Numbered from the stretch's first letter, positions 52,515-61,022 are shown. The stretch is DNA of 64,000 nt from Acinetobacter sp. ANC 3929 (GCF_000369405.1 NZ_KB849999.1:385914-449913), one strand, 5' to 3'. Notes: generated from the letters alone by a model not told the origin. Numbers and translations are program-made.

Positions 52515-52777
52515 TATTCGTAGTGATAACGACAAGAAATGATAGTTATCGCTACATCACTTACTTCATAGACTAATCTATTTTTTTCATCTATTCGTCT
52601 GCTCCAAAACCCCGCTAAATCACCGAGTAATGGTTCAGGCTTGCCAATACCTTCAAAGGGAGTACGAAGACACTCTTTGATTAGTGTATTGATACGCTTA
52701 AGAGTTTTTTTGTCTTGGCTTTGCCAGTACACATAATCCTCCCAAGCTGTTGGAGTAAAACTAGTCTTCCGTTTCAT
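52514..52777 (-). CDS. yoeB: YoeB-family toxin (ribosome-dependent mRNA interferase)
   Basis: 87 residues, RelE/YoeB fold. KRINTLIKECLRTPFEGIGKPEPL and the C-terminal ISCRYHYE (catalytic His and terminal Tyr) match YoeB. It cleaves mRNA at the ribosomal A site when free of antitoxin. It overlaps the antitoxin gene by 17 bp, which implies translational coupling. Confidence 0.95.
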   Translation of the reverse strand: MKRKTSFTPTAWEDYVYWQSQDKKTLKRINTLIKECLRTPFEGIGKPEPLLGDLAGFWSRRIDEKNRLVYEVSDVAITIISCRYHYE

Positions 52778-53024
52778 CTAAAAGTTCTCTTTCGATTGCT
52801 TTAGATGCCCGTAATTCTGCAATTGATTTCGCTAGGTGTGCTGCGTTACTTGGAGAAGACATGAGGTACAATGTTTCCATTATACTGTTGTAATAGTCTT
52901 GGCCCATTACAACTGCATGTTGACCTTCTTTCCTCGTAATTACTGCAACATCTGAATCATCAATAACACGGTCTAAAACCGTTTTCAGATTATTGCGAGC
53001 ATCGGTATAAGTGAAAATTTGCAT
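52761..53024 (-). CDS. yefM: YefM-family antitoxin
   Basis: About 87 residues from the ATG at 53024 (MQIFTYTDARNNLKTVLDR, the canonical YefM start) with AGGA upstream; an in-frame start at 53048 is less likely. The N-terminal Phd/YefM fold binds DNA and the C-terminus (AIERELLDETED) wraps the toxin. It neutralises YoeB and autoregulates the operon. Its promoter appears to be ~240 bp upstream. Confidence 0.94.
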   Translation of the reverse strand: MQIFTYTDARNNLKTVLDRVIDDSDVAVITRKEGQHAVVMGQDYYNSIMETLYLMSSPSNAAHLAKSIAELRASKAIERELLDETED

Positions 53025-53072
53025 AGTCTTAATTTTCCTATTACTCAAGCATTACAAGTCATTAATTACGAT

Positions 53073-53220
53073 ATTCATTCGCCACTATATTTTGACATTT
53101 CATTTAACACTATTTTTGGTCACTTCTTTAGATACATTGATCATTACATTTGGACACTATGGCTGGCTGTATTTTCGTCATTCAATTTTGGGCATTAAAT
53201 TTAGATACTTAGATAGACAC
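53073..53220. repeat. Array of ~5-6 degenerate 20-24-bp repeats
   Basis: Successive segments start near 53073, 53094, 53119, 53139 and 53176 with a shape like GTCATTxCATTTxGACACTA (read on the plus strand), the best being GACATTTCATTTAACACTA (53095-53113) and ATCATTACATTTGGACACTA (53140-53159). The array ends TTAGATAGACA, so the minus strand begins TGTCTATC. Such spaced repeats with a TGT/ACA end resemble transposase-binding arrays of Tn7- or Tn5053-like elements, but no matching left end is seen. Confidence 0.45.
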
Positions 53221-53261
53221 TAGTTAGCTTATTACTCTTACAATTGCGACTAAGCATACTA

Positions 53262-53317
53262 ACTATAAGTCTCTTTAATTTAAGTGTCAATATTCTGTAC
53301 AGACAATATTTTGTACA
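53262..53317 (-). promoter_or_regulatory. Promoter with paired TGTACA operator for yefM-yoeB
   Basis: On the minus strand TTGACA (53285-53290) is 17 bp from TATAGT (53262-53267), a near-consensus sigma-70 promoter. Two TGTACA hexamers (53296-53301, 53312-53317) lie within a tandem 16-bp repeat, GTCAATATTCTGTACA then GACAATATTTTGTACA, just upstream of the -35. Paired TGTACA cores are the known YefM operator hallmark in E. coli. Confidence 0.7.
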
Positions 53318-53336
53318 TAATGTGAAAGTATAAGAA

Positions 53337-53363
53337 AAACAGCCTGTCATCGACAGGCTGTTT
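53337..53363 (-). terminator. Terminator of the first alpA-like gene
   Basis: Perfect 12-bp stem AAACAGCCTGTC / GACAGGCTGTTT with an ATC/GAT loop and a T-rich tract on the minus strand. Confidence 0.92.
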
Positions 53364-53367
53364 CCTT

Positions 53368-53649
53368 TTATGCCGCTTGAAGTACTTTCTGCTCAAGCCA
53401 AGCATTGATTTGGCTTTCAGTCCATGTTGGCATACTTGTGGTCAAGTATGTCGGTTCAGGAAAATCACCACGACGAATCATCTTCCAAAAAGTAGATTCT
53501 GCGATATTCAACAAACCTTTGCTGGCAGGCTTGTGTGAAACTCTCCGTCTACGACCACTACGATCCACATAGTCCTTTGCTGGGCGTTCAGGGTAGTTCA
53601 CTAAATCTTTTACACGATAGCGTAACTCTAACATTTTACTGGTTTCCAT
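53368..53649 (-). CDS. AlpA-like excisionase/regulator
   Basis: 93 residues. The AlpA-type winged helix is GLLNIAESTFWKMIRRGDF then the wing PEPTYLTTSMPTWTESQINAWLEQ, preceded by ~45 residues including a basic RRVSHKPASK loop not usual in AlpA. AlpA proteins activate or direct excision of P4-type islands. It sits between the TA module and the replication-like genes. Confidence 0.82.
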   Translation of the reverse strand: METSKMLELRYRVKDLVNYPERPAKDYVDRSGRRRRVSHKPASKGLLNIAESTFWKMIRRGDFPEPTYLTTSMPTWTESQINAWLEQKVLQAA

Positions 53650-53837
53650 TAAGCCAAATTCTACTCAATCATCAATTCAATTTCATCAGACTTTTCGTGT
53701 GATGCCGACTTAATGACTGTCCATGACCTGATGGTAGTGACTCAGTGAGTTTTTTTTTAGCATACTACAAAGATAATAAAATATTATACTAGAATATGTG
53801 TTAAATTTATAATTATTATAATATTTTTATTTTGAGC

Positions 53838-54689
53838 ATGATGAAAGTTACTAATGAAGACATCAATATTCTAGAGGTGGAAATGCTTAATTGTTACCTT
53901 TACCATGCAGGTGGTGTAAGGGCTTTGAAAGAGCAGAGGGAATTTGCCTCTGACGAAATTGAGTTTATAAAAAAATGTATGGCTGATGAGATTGCACTCA
54001 AAGGAGAAGCTCAACTTTCACAGTTTTATGGGCTGAATCAGTTATTAGATCGTATTGCTCAATTAAAAGAAGAATTATTGGGGGCTAATGATAAGCAAAA
54101 AAATAAACATAGTGTTGCTGGCTATAAACCAATACTTTATGCATACCTAGCACTTGATTTTGATCAGCATGTTTTTCAGCATCCTAAGTTACAACGCCGA
54201 ATCAATGGTATAAAGAATGTGAAAAAGCGCTATGAAGGTAATCTCTATGAAAAGCGAGAGATCATTTATAGGGTATTACGAGAAACTGCAAAAATAAAAG
54301 GACGCTGGAAATCTGTTACGGCTGCAATTAATGATGTTTATCCGACACTGGAAAAAGAGCTTAAAGCTTTTGATCAAAATTGGATTAAAAATCGTATAGC
54401 AGAAAATACCGGCAAAATTGCAGAATTACAGGATGCTTTAGAAAATAATAAAAAACGATATGAGGGATCTTGTGATATCAAAATTCAGGATCGAACCTAT
54501 ATTAGCTACATTAAAAGTCTGGAAGAAGAAAACAGAGAATTTATACGAGCTTTAAACGCCCATAATGTTGCAGATATTTTGAAGAAAAAAATGGCTTTTA
54601 ACTCGAATGATCAAGAACAGACACTTCTTAATCATGTACGGAACTGCCCAGAGCTGCTTGCAGAGATTATTGAAAAAGATTCCAAATAG
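53838..54689 (+). CDS. Hypothetical island protein with long helical regions
   Basis: About 283 residues; ATG codons at 53838 and 53841 and a TTG at 53832 are possible. It is highly charged with long helices and likely coiled coils (FDQNWIKNRIAENTGKIAEL, YIKSLEEENREFIRALNAH). No domain is recognised. The upstream 70 bp are extremely AT-rich. It lies in the replication-like block, so a DNA-related role is possible but not shown. Confidence 0.68.
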   Translation: MMKVTNEDINILEVEMLNCYLYHAGGVRALKEQREFASDEIEFIKKCMADEIALKGEAQLSQFYGLNQLLDRIAQLKEELLGANDKQKNKHSVAGYKPILYAYLALDFDQHVFQHPKLQRRINGIKNVKKRYEGNLYEKREIIYRVLRETAKIKGRWKSVTAAINDVYPTLEKELKAFDQNWIKNRIAENTGKIAELQDALENNKKRYEGSCDIKIQDRTYISYIKSLEEENREFIRALNAHNVADILKKKMAFNSNDQEQTLLNHVRNCPELLAEIIEKDSK

Positions 54690-54949
54690 GGAGGAGTGTT
54701 GGTAATGGGGTGGTGACGAATAAACGTTTAGGCCAATCGATGGTGCTGATTTAGTAGATGAATTACGATGGATATTACAGAATTTAAGTTACCCTTAGCA
54801 GCCGATAGAGACTAGGAATTTACTTATTCAACACTTACATTAGTTAAGCAGTTCAATGTAAGCGAGGTCATATTTAAATAAATGGTGGGTGATGATTCCT
54901 ATAGATTGGTTCCCATGATTCTTAATCCTGTTTTTACTGCTAATACTCT

Positions 54950-55693
54950 TTATGTTTTTTTAGGTGAGGGTGGGCGGCGTTCTATGATCAGACCTCTTCT
55001 TAATTTTTCTGGGTCTACTTTGGTTGTGGCTTTTGTGCGTGTATATAGAGTTCGTTGACCTGTTTGGCCTTGGGTAGGTGATTGCATGCCAAGAGCATCG
55101 TCTTTTTGTTCAATAGCTTCTTTTTTTTGTTCTGTAGATGCAGTCTTTCCACGTTCTGTCTCGGATAAGGTCATTTCATTTTGACGGGGGGCTGTAGGGA
55201 GGACGTGGAGACTAATCTCATTTGTAGATTGTATTTCTTCATTGATGCTTTGACACGATTCTGTCGGGGTATGATTTTCGCTCTCGGGCGGCATTCCGTT
55301 TAGACAATTTTTATCAATATTGTCTAAATCATTTTCTAGTTCTACTTGTGAATTATTCTCATCTATAAATGGGGTGAGAGATGGTTTCAGGCGTAAACTC
55401 TGCCGATAGCTTGCAAGTTCTGCCAAATAGGTTTTTTCACGCTCATAAGCTAAATCTAGCTGTTTCTGTAAGGTGATATTTTGCAAATGCATCATGTTTA
55501 ATATATGTCTAAAATTTTCTTGATTGTTTATCTTCGTTTTCTTAATTACTAATGAAGTGATAACTTGTAGCGCATCTTCATAATTTATTTTACCATTTAA
55601 AATCATTAATTTACCTTTTTTATTGAGATAGTAGATTTTTGATCTAGAGAGACCTGTCAGTTCGCTCAGTTCAATAACAGTCACTTCTTTCAT
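54950..55693 (-). CDS. HTH regulator with disordered C-terminal tail
   Basis: 247 residues from the ATG at 55693 (MKEVTVIELSELTGLSRSKI); an in-frame ATG at 55729 lies inside the operator repeat. The first ~55 residues form a MerR/AlpA-like helix-turn-helix (LSELTGLSRSKIYYLNKKGK), a short coiled coil follows (MLMLQNITLQKQLDLAYERE-like, ~75-95), and the rest is polar and low in order, ending KLRRGLIIERRPPSPKKT. An 11-bp inverted repeat directly upstream suggests autoregulation. No ribosome site is visible. Confidence 0.72.
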   Translation of the reverse strand: MKEVTVIELSELTGLSRSKIYYLNKKGKLMILNGKINYEDALQVITSLVIKKTKINNQENFRHILNMMHLQNITLQKQLDLAYEREKTYLAELASYRQSLRLKPSLTPFIDENNSQVELENDLDNIDKNCLNGMPPESENHTPTESCQSINEEIQSTNEISLHVLPTAPRQNEMTLSETERGKTASTEQKKEAIEQKDDALGMQSPTQGQTGQRTLYTRTKATTKVDPEKLRRGLIIERRPPSPKKT

Positions 55694-55699
55694 GATTAA

Positions 55700-55732
55700 A
55701 TTATGTCTAAAATAAGTATAATTAGACATAAT
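55700..55732. promoter_or_regulatory. 11-bp perfect inverted repeat, probable operator of the HTH gene
   Basis: ATTATGTCTAA (55700-55710) and TTAGACATAAT (55722-55732) with an 11-nt spacer, one turn-plus apart (22-bp centre to centre). It begins 6 bp upstream of the regulator start codon and abuts a TATAAA-like -10 on the minus strand. Confidence 0.7.
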
Positions 55733-55956
55733 TTTATAAAAAAATTGACCGATTTGCCATAATTAAATTAACTCTTTAAGTGAATTAGAGATTTAAAAAG
55801 ATGTAGTTATATTACTCACAGTGCATAATGTTTTTATTCATTGTTAATGATGGTAAAATTTGATGTGAATAATAGTGAAAATAACTGTGATTAATGGGAT
55901 GGAATTTATTGTTTAGTTCGACTCGATCCAGCTAATATAAAGGATATTTACTGGTT

Positions 55957-58335
55957 TTGGGTATGTTAATGGATAATTATAAGCTAATAATTAAAGATAA
56001 AGATCTATTTGATTTATTTTTTAATCAAGTTCCTTATATCTGGCAAGCCTTAGATCGCTCCGTGAAGGAAGATCAGGAGTACCAACCTGCTTGTTTATAT
56101 AAAGAATCTGTTCAGGTTATTCGGGCAATCGATAAGTTTGTAGATGATTTGAAGTCTGGAAGTTTACCTCGGGCGACTCAGTTGAGAATTAGTGTGACTG
56201 GGCATGCTGAATTTGACCCTTCATTCCTTGTTTATTTTAAAGCCCTTCAATTTGAGCGCAAAATGTTCGATATGACTTATCTTGGGCTTGGGTTAAATTG
56301 GGTTTATTATCAAAAGTTTTTAGAAGAAGATGCAGTTAAGCTACCAAATAATACTGCTTGTATTGAACAGGTTCTGTCGGGTTCTGGTGGTTTGCAGGAA
56401 CGAAAGCAACAATGGTCACCTTCAAAATTCCATTATCAAAAAGCATGGAGATTGATGAATTTTTTTTCTGAGTTGCAGAAAAATCCATTATATATCGAAG
56501 AAACTAATAAGCAGACTCAGCAGGTTGTAGACGAGATCAATCATGCTTTCGCACATTTTGATACGCTTTTATCAATACATCAGGAAGTGTATATCTTGGT
56601 GATTGATGTTCGTTTCTTGCGTATAGTGAGTCAAACTGAGAATGAACCGTTAGTGCAATTGATTGAAAAAGTACTTAGAGATCGGGCTGAGATACAGAAT
56701 ACAATTTTTAAGATGATCCCTGGTTGGCTGCGAGCATATACCAAGCTTGGACATGATTATCAAAATGGTTTAAAGCTTTCATGTGTTTTTATACTAAGAA
56801 GTTATAGCATTGATCAGGAAGAAGTGATTGTTACTCGTCTACAAGCATTATTGAGGAATAATTTTAGTCACTATACTGCGATTGATGTCGTTAATGGAAA
56901 TGAGTTTGTACGAACACATGGTAAGAAACATGCTGTTGGTTCTGTCGGAATAAATACGCCTGTTCGGATTGAACAATTTAAGTATTGGGTACTCAGCTAT
57001 TTTTTTAAAATGGATTCAATAGCAAAGCTTATACATCCTGAAAAATCTCTTGAGGTGAATAAGGTTTATATGCATCCGAGTGGGCAACAGCCAAAGATAA
57101 AGAAGCAGGCTGTGTCATCCAAGATAAGCCCTCCACCTAAAAATTTTGCACAGGTATTGCAGGAATGCAAAGTACTCAAAGGTATCTGGGATGTTAAACA
57201 TCTTGCGAAGCGCGTAGCTGATCGTCTGCTCGTTAGCCAGATTTACTACAAAGAATTTTGTGCTGAACAAGGTATTTCAAAACAGTATGGTGAGTGGTTG
57301 TTCCAAATTGAAGTATTTATTGAGACTTTGTTAAATAATCAACAACCCGTCTTTAATGAGGTGAGATCAGCGCATCAGACCTACTTTTTGAATGCTAAAG
57401 ATATGCAAGAATCCGCTACACAGCTTGGTCAGCAGTATTTATCGCTTGTGAAGCAGGTTGCAAGTGATTTTAATTTTTTTAGGCAGATTGATCATTTAAT
57501 TCAAAATTACGGTTTACGTACATGGTGGTTTGGGCATGAAGACAATTTGAACTTGTGGATTGGTTTTCAGCAGATTTTTACAGGATTTATATTCAATCAG
57601 CCTGTCGACTCTGTTGTGTTAGGCCAGTTAAATACAAACCTCCAAGCTGTAAGGAATTATTTTCTTGAACAACAAAGACTAGAAGTAAATAAACGTGAAC
57701 TTCTGGAAAAGCATTATGCTCAAGGTGTACGGAGGTATACAGATACACGAGAATACTTGAATAGCGTATTAGAGCACAATTGTTGGGCTTATCGTATTAC
57801 TGTCAATGCGAATTCATCAAAGGGGTGTTTGAAACAGTCTGAGCTATCAAAATTATTTACTGAATTCATGCGCTTAGCAAAGCGAGCGAAACCTTGTTAT
57901 TGGTTGCGTGGCTACGTAGGTATTTGGCAAGAGAAGAACTGGCCGATCGCTTCAGAATTTACAATAGATGTCGTATTGTTTTTTAATGATCGTTGTCAGG
58001 CGCAATTACAAACTCTAGTCTATGATCTAGATCAGCGCTGGAACAACTTTCTTGATACTAAAGCTGCTCAGACTTTAAAGCTGCAAGATGCAGAAGATAT
58101 AAAGTACTATGGCTCCATTAAACCGAAAATATTAATGTGTTCGGTTGATGGATTGAATACAGAAGATAAGACTCAGAGTACGTATCATGTCTGTCTTGAA
58201 GCACATGATCGTAAAATGAAAAAAAGAGTCATTGAGCATGTCATACCCTATTTCGCTTATCGGGATGTATTCCACGCTCGGTTTAGTCAGACAGTTCCTA
58301 AAGCTTTTATTAAAGGTGTGATACTTAAAAAATAG
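55957..58335 (+). CDS. Large island protein with two Gp2-like core regions
   Basis: Up to 792 residues (TTG 55957; ATG at 55963 and 55969 also possible). No database family is recognised with certainty. Two regions share a strand-helix-strand pattern with the 308-aa Gp2-like protein downstream: residues ~205-310 (YILVIDVRFLRIV ... GWLRAYTKLGHDYQNGLKLSCVFILR) and ~608-680 (WAYRITVNANSSK ... YWLRGYVGIWQEK ... FTIDVVLFFND). Neither keeps a His-x-His pair. A link to rolling-circle replication is therefore structural inference only. The N-terminal third is helical. Confidence 0.7.
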   Translation: MGMLMDNYKLIIKDKDLFDLFFNQVPYIWQALDRSVKEDQEYQPACLYKESVQVIRAIDKFVDDLKSGSLPRATQLRISVTGHAEFDPSFLVYFKALQFERKMFDMTYLGLGLNWVYYQKFLEEDAVKLPNNTACIEQVLSGSGGLQERKQQWSPSKFHYQKAWRLMNFFSELQKNPLYIEETNKQTQQVVDEINHAFAHFDTLLSIHQEVYILVIDVRFLRIVSQTENEPLVQLIEKVLRDRAEIQNTIFKMIPGWLRAYTKLGHDYQNGLKLSCVFILRSYSIDQEEVIVTRLQALLRNNFSHYTAIDVVNGNEFVRTHGKKHAVGSVGINTPVRIEQFKYWVLSYFFKMDSIAKLIHPEKSLEVNKVYMHPSGQQPKIKKQAVSSKISPPPKNFAQVLQECKVLKGIWDVKHLAKRVADRLLVSQIYYKEFCAEQGISKQYGEWLFQIEVFIETLLNNQQPVFNEVRSAHQTYFLNAKDMQESATQLGQQYLSLVKQVASDFNFFRQIDHLIQNYGLRTWWFGHEDNLNLWIGFQQIFTGFIFNQPVDSVVLGQLNTNLQAVRNYFLEQQRLEVNKRELLEKHYAQGVRRYTDTREYLNSVLEHNCWAYRITVNANSSKGCLKQSELSKLFTEFMRLAKRAKPCYWLRGYVGIWQEKNWPIASEFTIDVVLFFNDRCQAQLQTLVYDLDQRWNNFLDTKAAQTLKLQDAEDIKYYGSIKPKILMCSVDGLNTEDKTQSTYHVCLEAHDRKMKKRVIEHVIPYFAYRDVFHARFSQTVPKAFIKGVILKK

Positions 58336-58929
58336 TTGGCCTTAGCGTTGAGCAAGTTTAGTTTCATCCACTCATTAATTTCAAAGGCGGACCTGCCAAC
58401 AGGATTTGTGGTTAAGTGAACCTGTTTGTGGAAGGGGGATCATGGTAATCGGATTTATAGTCTAACAAGCTGTAGAACGTGACACGACTTAGGTTTGCAA
58501 TAAAAACTAATTTCTGCCTTAACTCTCGTAAATGAGATTTTTTCTAAAAATACAGGATTTGTAGGGTGGGGGAAATTGGATAGACCTATGAATCGATTGA
58601 TTTTGCAACTACTGAGTCTTGTGATAAGTCGGTAAATAATATTATTAATTAAATACTTAATATTAATTAATATTCAATATTCAATCATAAATACTTCACT
58701 AAGATACTCATAGTGAAATAATCAATTGATATTAGAGACTTAATAGTGATGTCTACTGAATCTTGATATAGTCAATCAATGTGCTACAATCCCTAAATGC
58801 AACTTATAGCTATCAGTCCTGAGATCGATCTGAATCTTGGTGTAGGATTCGCCATATAGGTATCTTCATACATAAAAAAATAATGTTGTCTCCTTAGTTA
58901 TGTACCAAACATAACGAAGGAGCATCTCA
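58336..58929. other. Long intergenic region with AT-rich block, candidate replication origin
   Basis: 594 bp without a gene. At 58626-58690 is a nearly pure AT block of TTAAT/TATTAAT repeats; next to it lies TTCACTA/TAGTGAA (7-bp inverted repeat, about 58693-58716). A hairpin sits at the 3' end before the Gp2-like gene. This layout (AT-rich, inverted repeats, rep gene start) would suit an origin, but no nick site was identified. Confidence 0.4.
58890..58922 (+). promoter_or_regulatory. Hairpin sequestering the ribosome site of the Gp2-like gene
   Basis: CTCCTT-A-GTTATGT (58890-58902+) pairs with ACATAAC-G-AAGGAG (to 58922): 13 pairs with one A/G mismatch and a 5-nt loop. AAGGAG is the Shine-Dalgarno, 7 nt before ATG 58930, so it would be hidden in the stem. 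Confidence 0.72.
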
Positions 58930-59856
58930 ATGCAATATGACTTATCTCATCAAGCTGGCGTCATGACAGCCGTACATGGCTTTGTTGACTGGGTGCTGAA
59001 TCTGGAGCTAAATCAATCTTCCTTTATCACGCATCTTTGCTCACTGATTCCTGCATTTCAGATCTTTGATCAAGACGGCATTGAGTACAGTGCATCCATT
59101 CAGGCTTTTAAAGATATGACTCAAGCCATTGAAGCACTAAGAGGGACTCTATGTCTAGAGGATTACTTGCTACGGCTATCTTCTGTTGAGGTAGTAAAGT
59201 TAATGCGAAGTTTGAGAGATTACCGTAGTCTGATTCTAGATGAGATTCGCTTATTCAGGCAGCAGGAATCAGATAATCAAATCAGCTTTTTGACTTATGT
59301 TCAGCAAATGATTCAAGATCATTATCAAGTTCTGATTGTCCGTGTGGATTTAGGTTATTTAAAGAAATTTATGTCGAATGTCACAGTTCATGACTTCTAT
59401 CTCCATATTCAGTTTCTATGCAAGTACCTAAAAGATAAGAATGGCTGTTTTAAGCATATATTGGGTTATGGTTTAGCTTTAGAGCAAGGGTGTTATACAA
59501 AGGGCTATCATGCGCATCTGATGTTGGTCTACAACGGTTCAGAACGTTGTCAGGATTGGTTTCTAGGGGATCAGGTCTTACAAAAGTGGCAGACTATTAC
59601 CCATGGTTGGGGTTATGGGAGGAATGGTAATACTAAAGAAAACAAGGAGCAGTTTGCCAATAAAGGCTTACTGGGTATTGGTTTGATTCACCGTAAGCAT
59701 CCAAAAGAGCTTCAAAATGCTTTGAATGTTGCCAGATACTTAACCAACCCAGAAAAGTATCTACAACAGATGTTAGTTAAACCGATTAATAAAAGAACAT
59801 TCTTTAAAGGCATTTACCGAGTGCATGGGCGTAACTATCAACTCATATCCGATTAA
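58930..59856 (+). CDS. Inovirus Gp2 / YagK-YfjJ family replication-like protein
   Basis: 308 residues. The C-terminal half matches my memory of the YagK/YfjJ C-terminal domain: VLIVRVDLGYLKKF, ILGYGLALEQGCYTKGYHAHLMLVYNG, WGYGRNGNTKENKEQFANKG, LLGIGLIHRKHPKELQNALN and VARYLTNPEKYLQQ. The GYHAHLMLV strand keeps a His-x-His pair (~192-194), consistent with a HUH-type nickase site, and a Tyr-rich helix follows. Such proteins occur in inoviruses and in P4-like islands. Endonuclease activity is inferred, not shown. Confidence 0.85.
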   Translation: MQYDLSHQAGVMTAVHGFVDWVLNLELNQSSFITHLCSLIPAFQIFDQDGIEYSASIQAFKDMTQAIEALRGTLCLEDYLLRLSSVEVVKLMRSLRDYRSLILDEIRLFRQQESDNQISFLTYVQQMIQDHYQVLIVRVDLGYLKKFMSNVTVHDFYLHIQFLCKYLKDKNGCFKHILGYGLALEQGCYTKGYHAHLMLVYNGSERCQDWFLGDQVLQKWQTITHGWGYGRNGNTKENKEQFANKGLLGIGLIHRKHPKELQNALNVARYLTNPEKYLQQMLVKPINKRTFFKGIYRVHGRNYQLISD

Positions 59857-59876
59857 GTGCCTGTAAAAAAATATGG

Positions 59877-59922
59877 ATGGAGCAGTTCTATGAAATCCAC
59901 AACCTTGTAGAACAACCTCCAT
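59877..59922 (+). promoter_or_regulatory. Hairpin enclosing the start codon of the 319-aa gene
   Basis: ATGGAG (59877-59882) pairs with CTCCAT (59917-59922) and GTTCTA (59885-59890) with TAGAAC (59908-59913), loop 17 nt. The start ATG 59921 is at the 3' foot and no ribosome site precedes it, so initiation is probably structurally controlled or the start is leader-coupled. Confidence 0.5.
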
Positions 59923-60880
59923 GGATATTACACACATTGAACACCAAACAGCACCACGCCTAGAGAAAGATGTGCATGACTTTTTTACTCAGGCACGCTA
60001 TGGGGCTTCAGGTCCCAAGAAAAGCGATGTTGAAAATGAAAAGAATCTGAAACAGGAATGGTCACAGGTTTTTTTAGATTATTTTGGCGACTGGAATTTT
60101 TTGATGTATTCGCATCGAGATGCTGAGCTTGGCTTTTGGATTACTCAATTTCGAAATGCTTATTATTGTGTGCTATCACAAGTAAACCCGTATGCACGTT
60201 ACTTTATACCAGATACGACACATACTAAGAAATGGATGATTGAACAGATTCTTGAAAAACTAAAGACACTATTTAAGACGACAGGCTTTAATGAGCGTTT
60301 ACATCAGTACAATGACCAATATGACAAGCATATCAATCAAATTCGAGACTCGTATATTGAGGTCAGCAAGACAAGTGTAGATGCACCAGATATCAAATTT
60401 TATCTGAGCTTCCCATCAGAGACAGAGAAACTGCAAACGATTGATTGGGTGATTAAATCATTTCGAAAATTTGAAAAAAACTTGAAATGCCAACCTTGGT
60501 TTAGAGGCCAAGTCATATTTACCTACTATCACTTAATTCGTGATAGCTACAGAAACTGCTATGTCATCCGTTTTTACTTAACCTTTCAAAAAGTTTTTTA
60601 TTCTATCGATACGAATTATTCAGCTTTGATACTGCGATTATGGCAGGAAGCAACGGATGGATTAGGAACATTATTGATTGTAGATGAGGAGCCATCTAAG
60701 CAACCATCAGGTAATCCTTTTGGTTTAGGTCGTGATGACGTTCTGGCATTTCCTGAGCCACAAGACCCATTAGATGATTTAGATAACGTGCCTGAAGTTG
60801 CTTCTAGTGTATCTGAAAAGATGAATAAGATTTGTATCCTAACACGTGGGTTTAAAGCCTTTCATGGAAAAAAATGGTGA
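59921..60880 (+). CDS. Hypothetical island protein, possible degenerate Gp2-like member
   Basis: 319 residues. Central residues ~156-220 (IKFYLSFPSETEK ... PWFRGQVIFTYYHLIRDSYRNCYVIRFYLTF) follow the strand-helix-strand-turn-strand order of the Gp2-like core but lack the His pair. The C-terminus after GTLLIVDEEPSKQPSG is polar and acidic. It starts 65 bp after the 308-aa gene, and its start lies in a hairpin. Function unknown. Confidence 0.68.
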   Translation: MDITHIEHQTAPRLEKDVHDFFTQARYGASGPKKSDVENEKNLKQEWSQVFLDYFGDWNFLMYSHRDAELGFWITQFRNAYYCVLSQVNPYARYFIPDTTHTKKWMIEQILEKLKTLFKTTGFNERLHQYNDQYDKHINQIRDSYIEVSKTSVDAPDIKFYLSFPSETEKLQTIDWVIKSFRKFEKNLKCQPWFRGQVIFTYYHLIRDSYRNCYVIRFYLTFQKVFYSIDTNYSALILRLWQEATDGLGTLLIVDEEPSKQPSGNPFGLGRDDVLAFPEPQDPLDDLDNVPEVASSVSEKMNKICILTRGFKAFHGKKW

Positions 60881-61022
60881 TTGAATCAAATCAAATGTAA
60901 AACAATTGACCTCTGTATCTATTTGATTAGATACGGAGGAGTTTGAGGGCATATATTTTTTTACGGTGATGGACATGATATGTGCAGAAAGAACGCCTTC
61001 ATACCACATCGGAGTACATCAG

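Larger units (their letters stand above)
53025..53367 (-). promoter_or_regulatory. yefM-yoeB upstream region with distant promoter and repeats
   Basis: 343 bp between yefM and the alpA-like gene with no supported gene. It holds the repeat array, the operator/promoter and the alpA terminator described separately. Confidence 0.55.

Noticed and set aside
53011..53223. Plus-strand 70-aa frame in the yefM upstream region
   Set aside because: It is low complexity (Leu/Ile/Thr/His) and arises from the degenerate repeat array.
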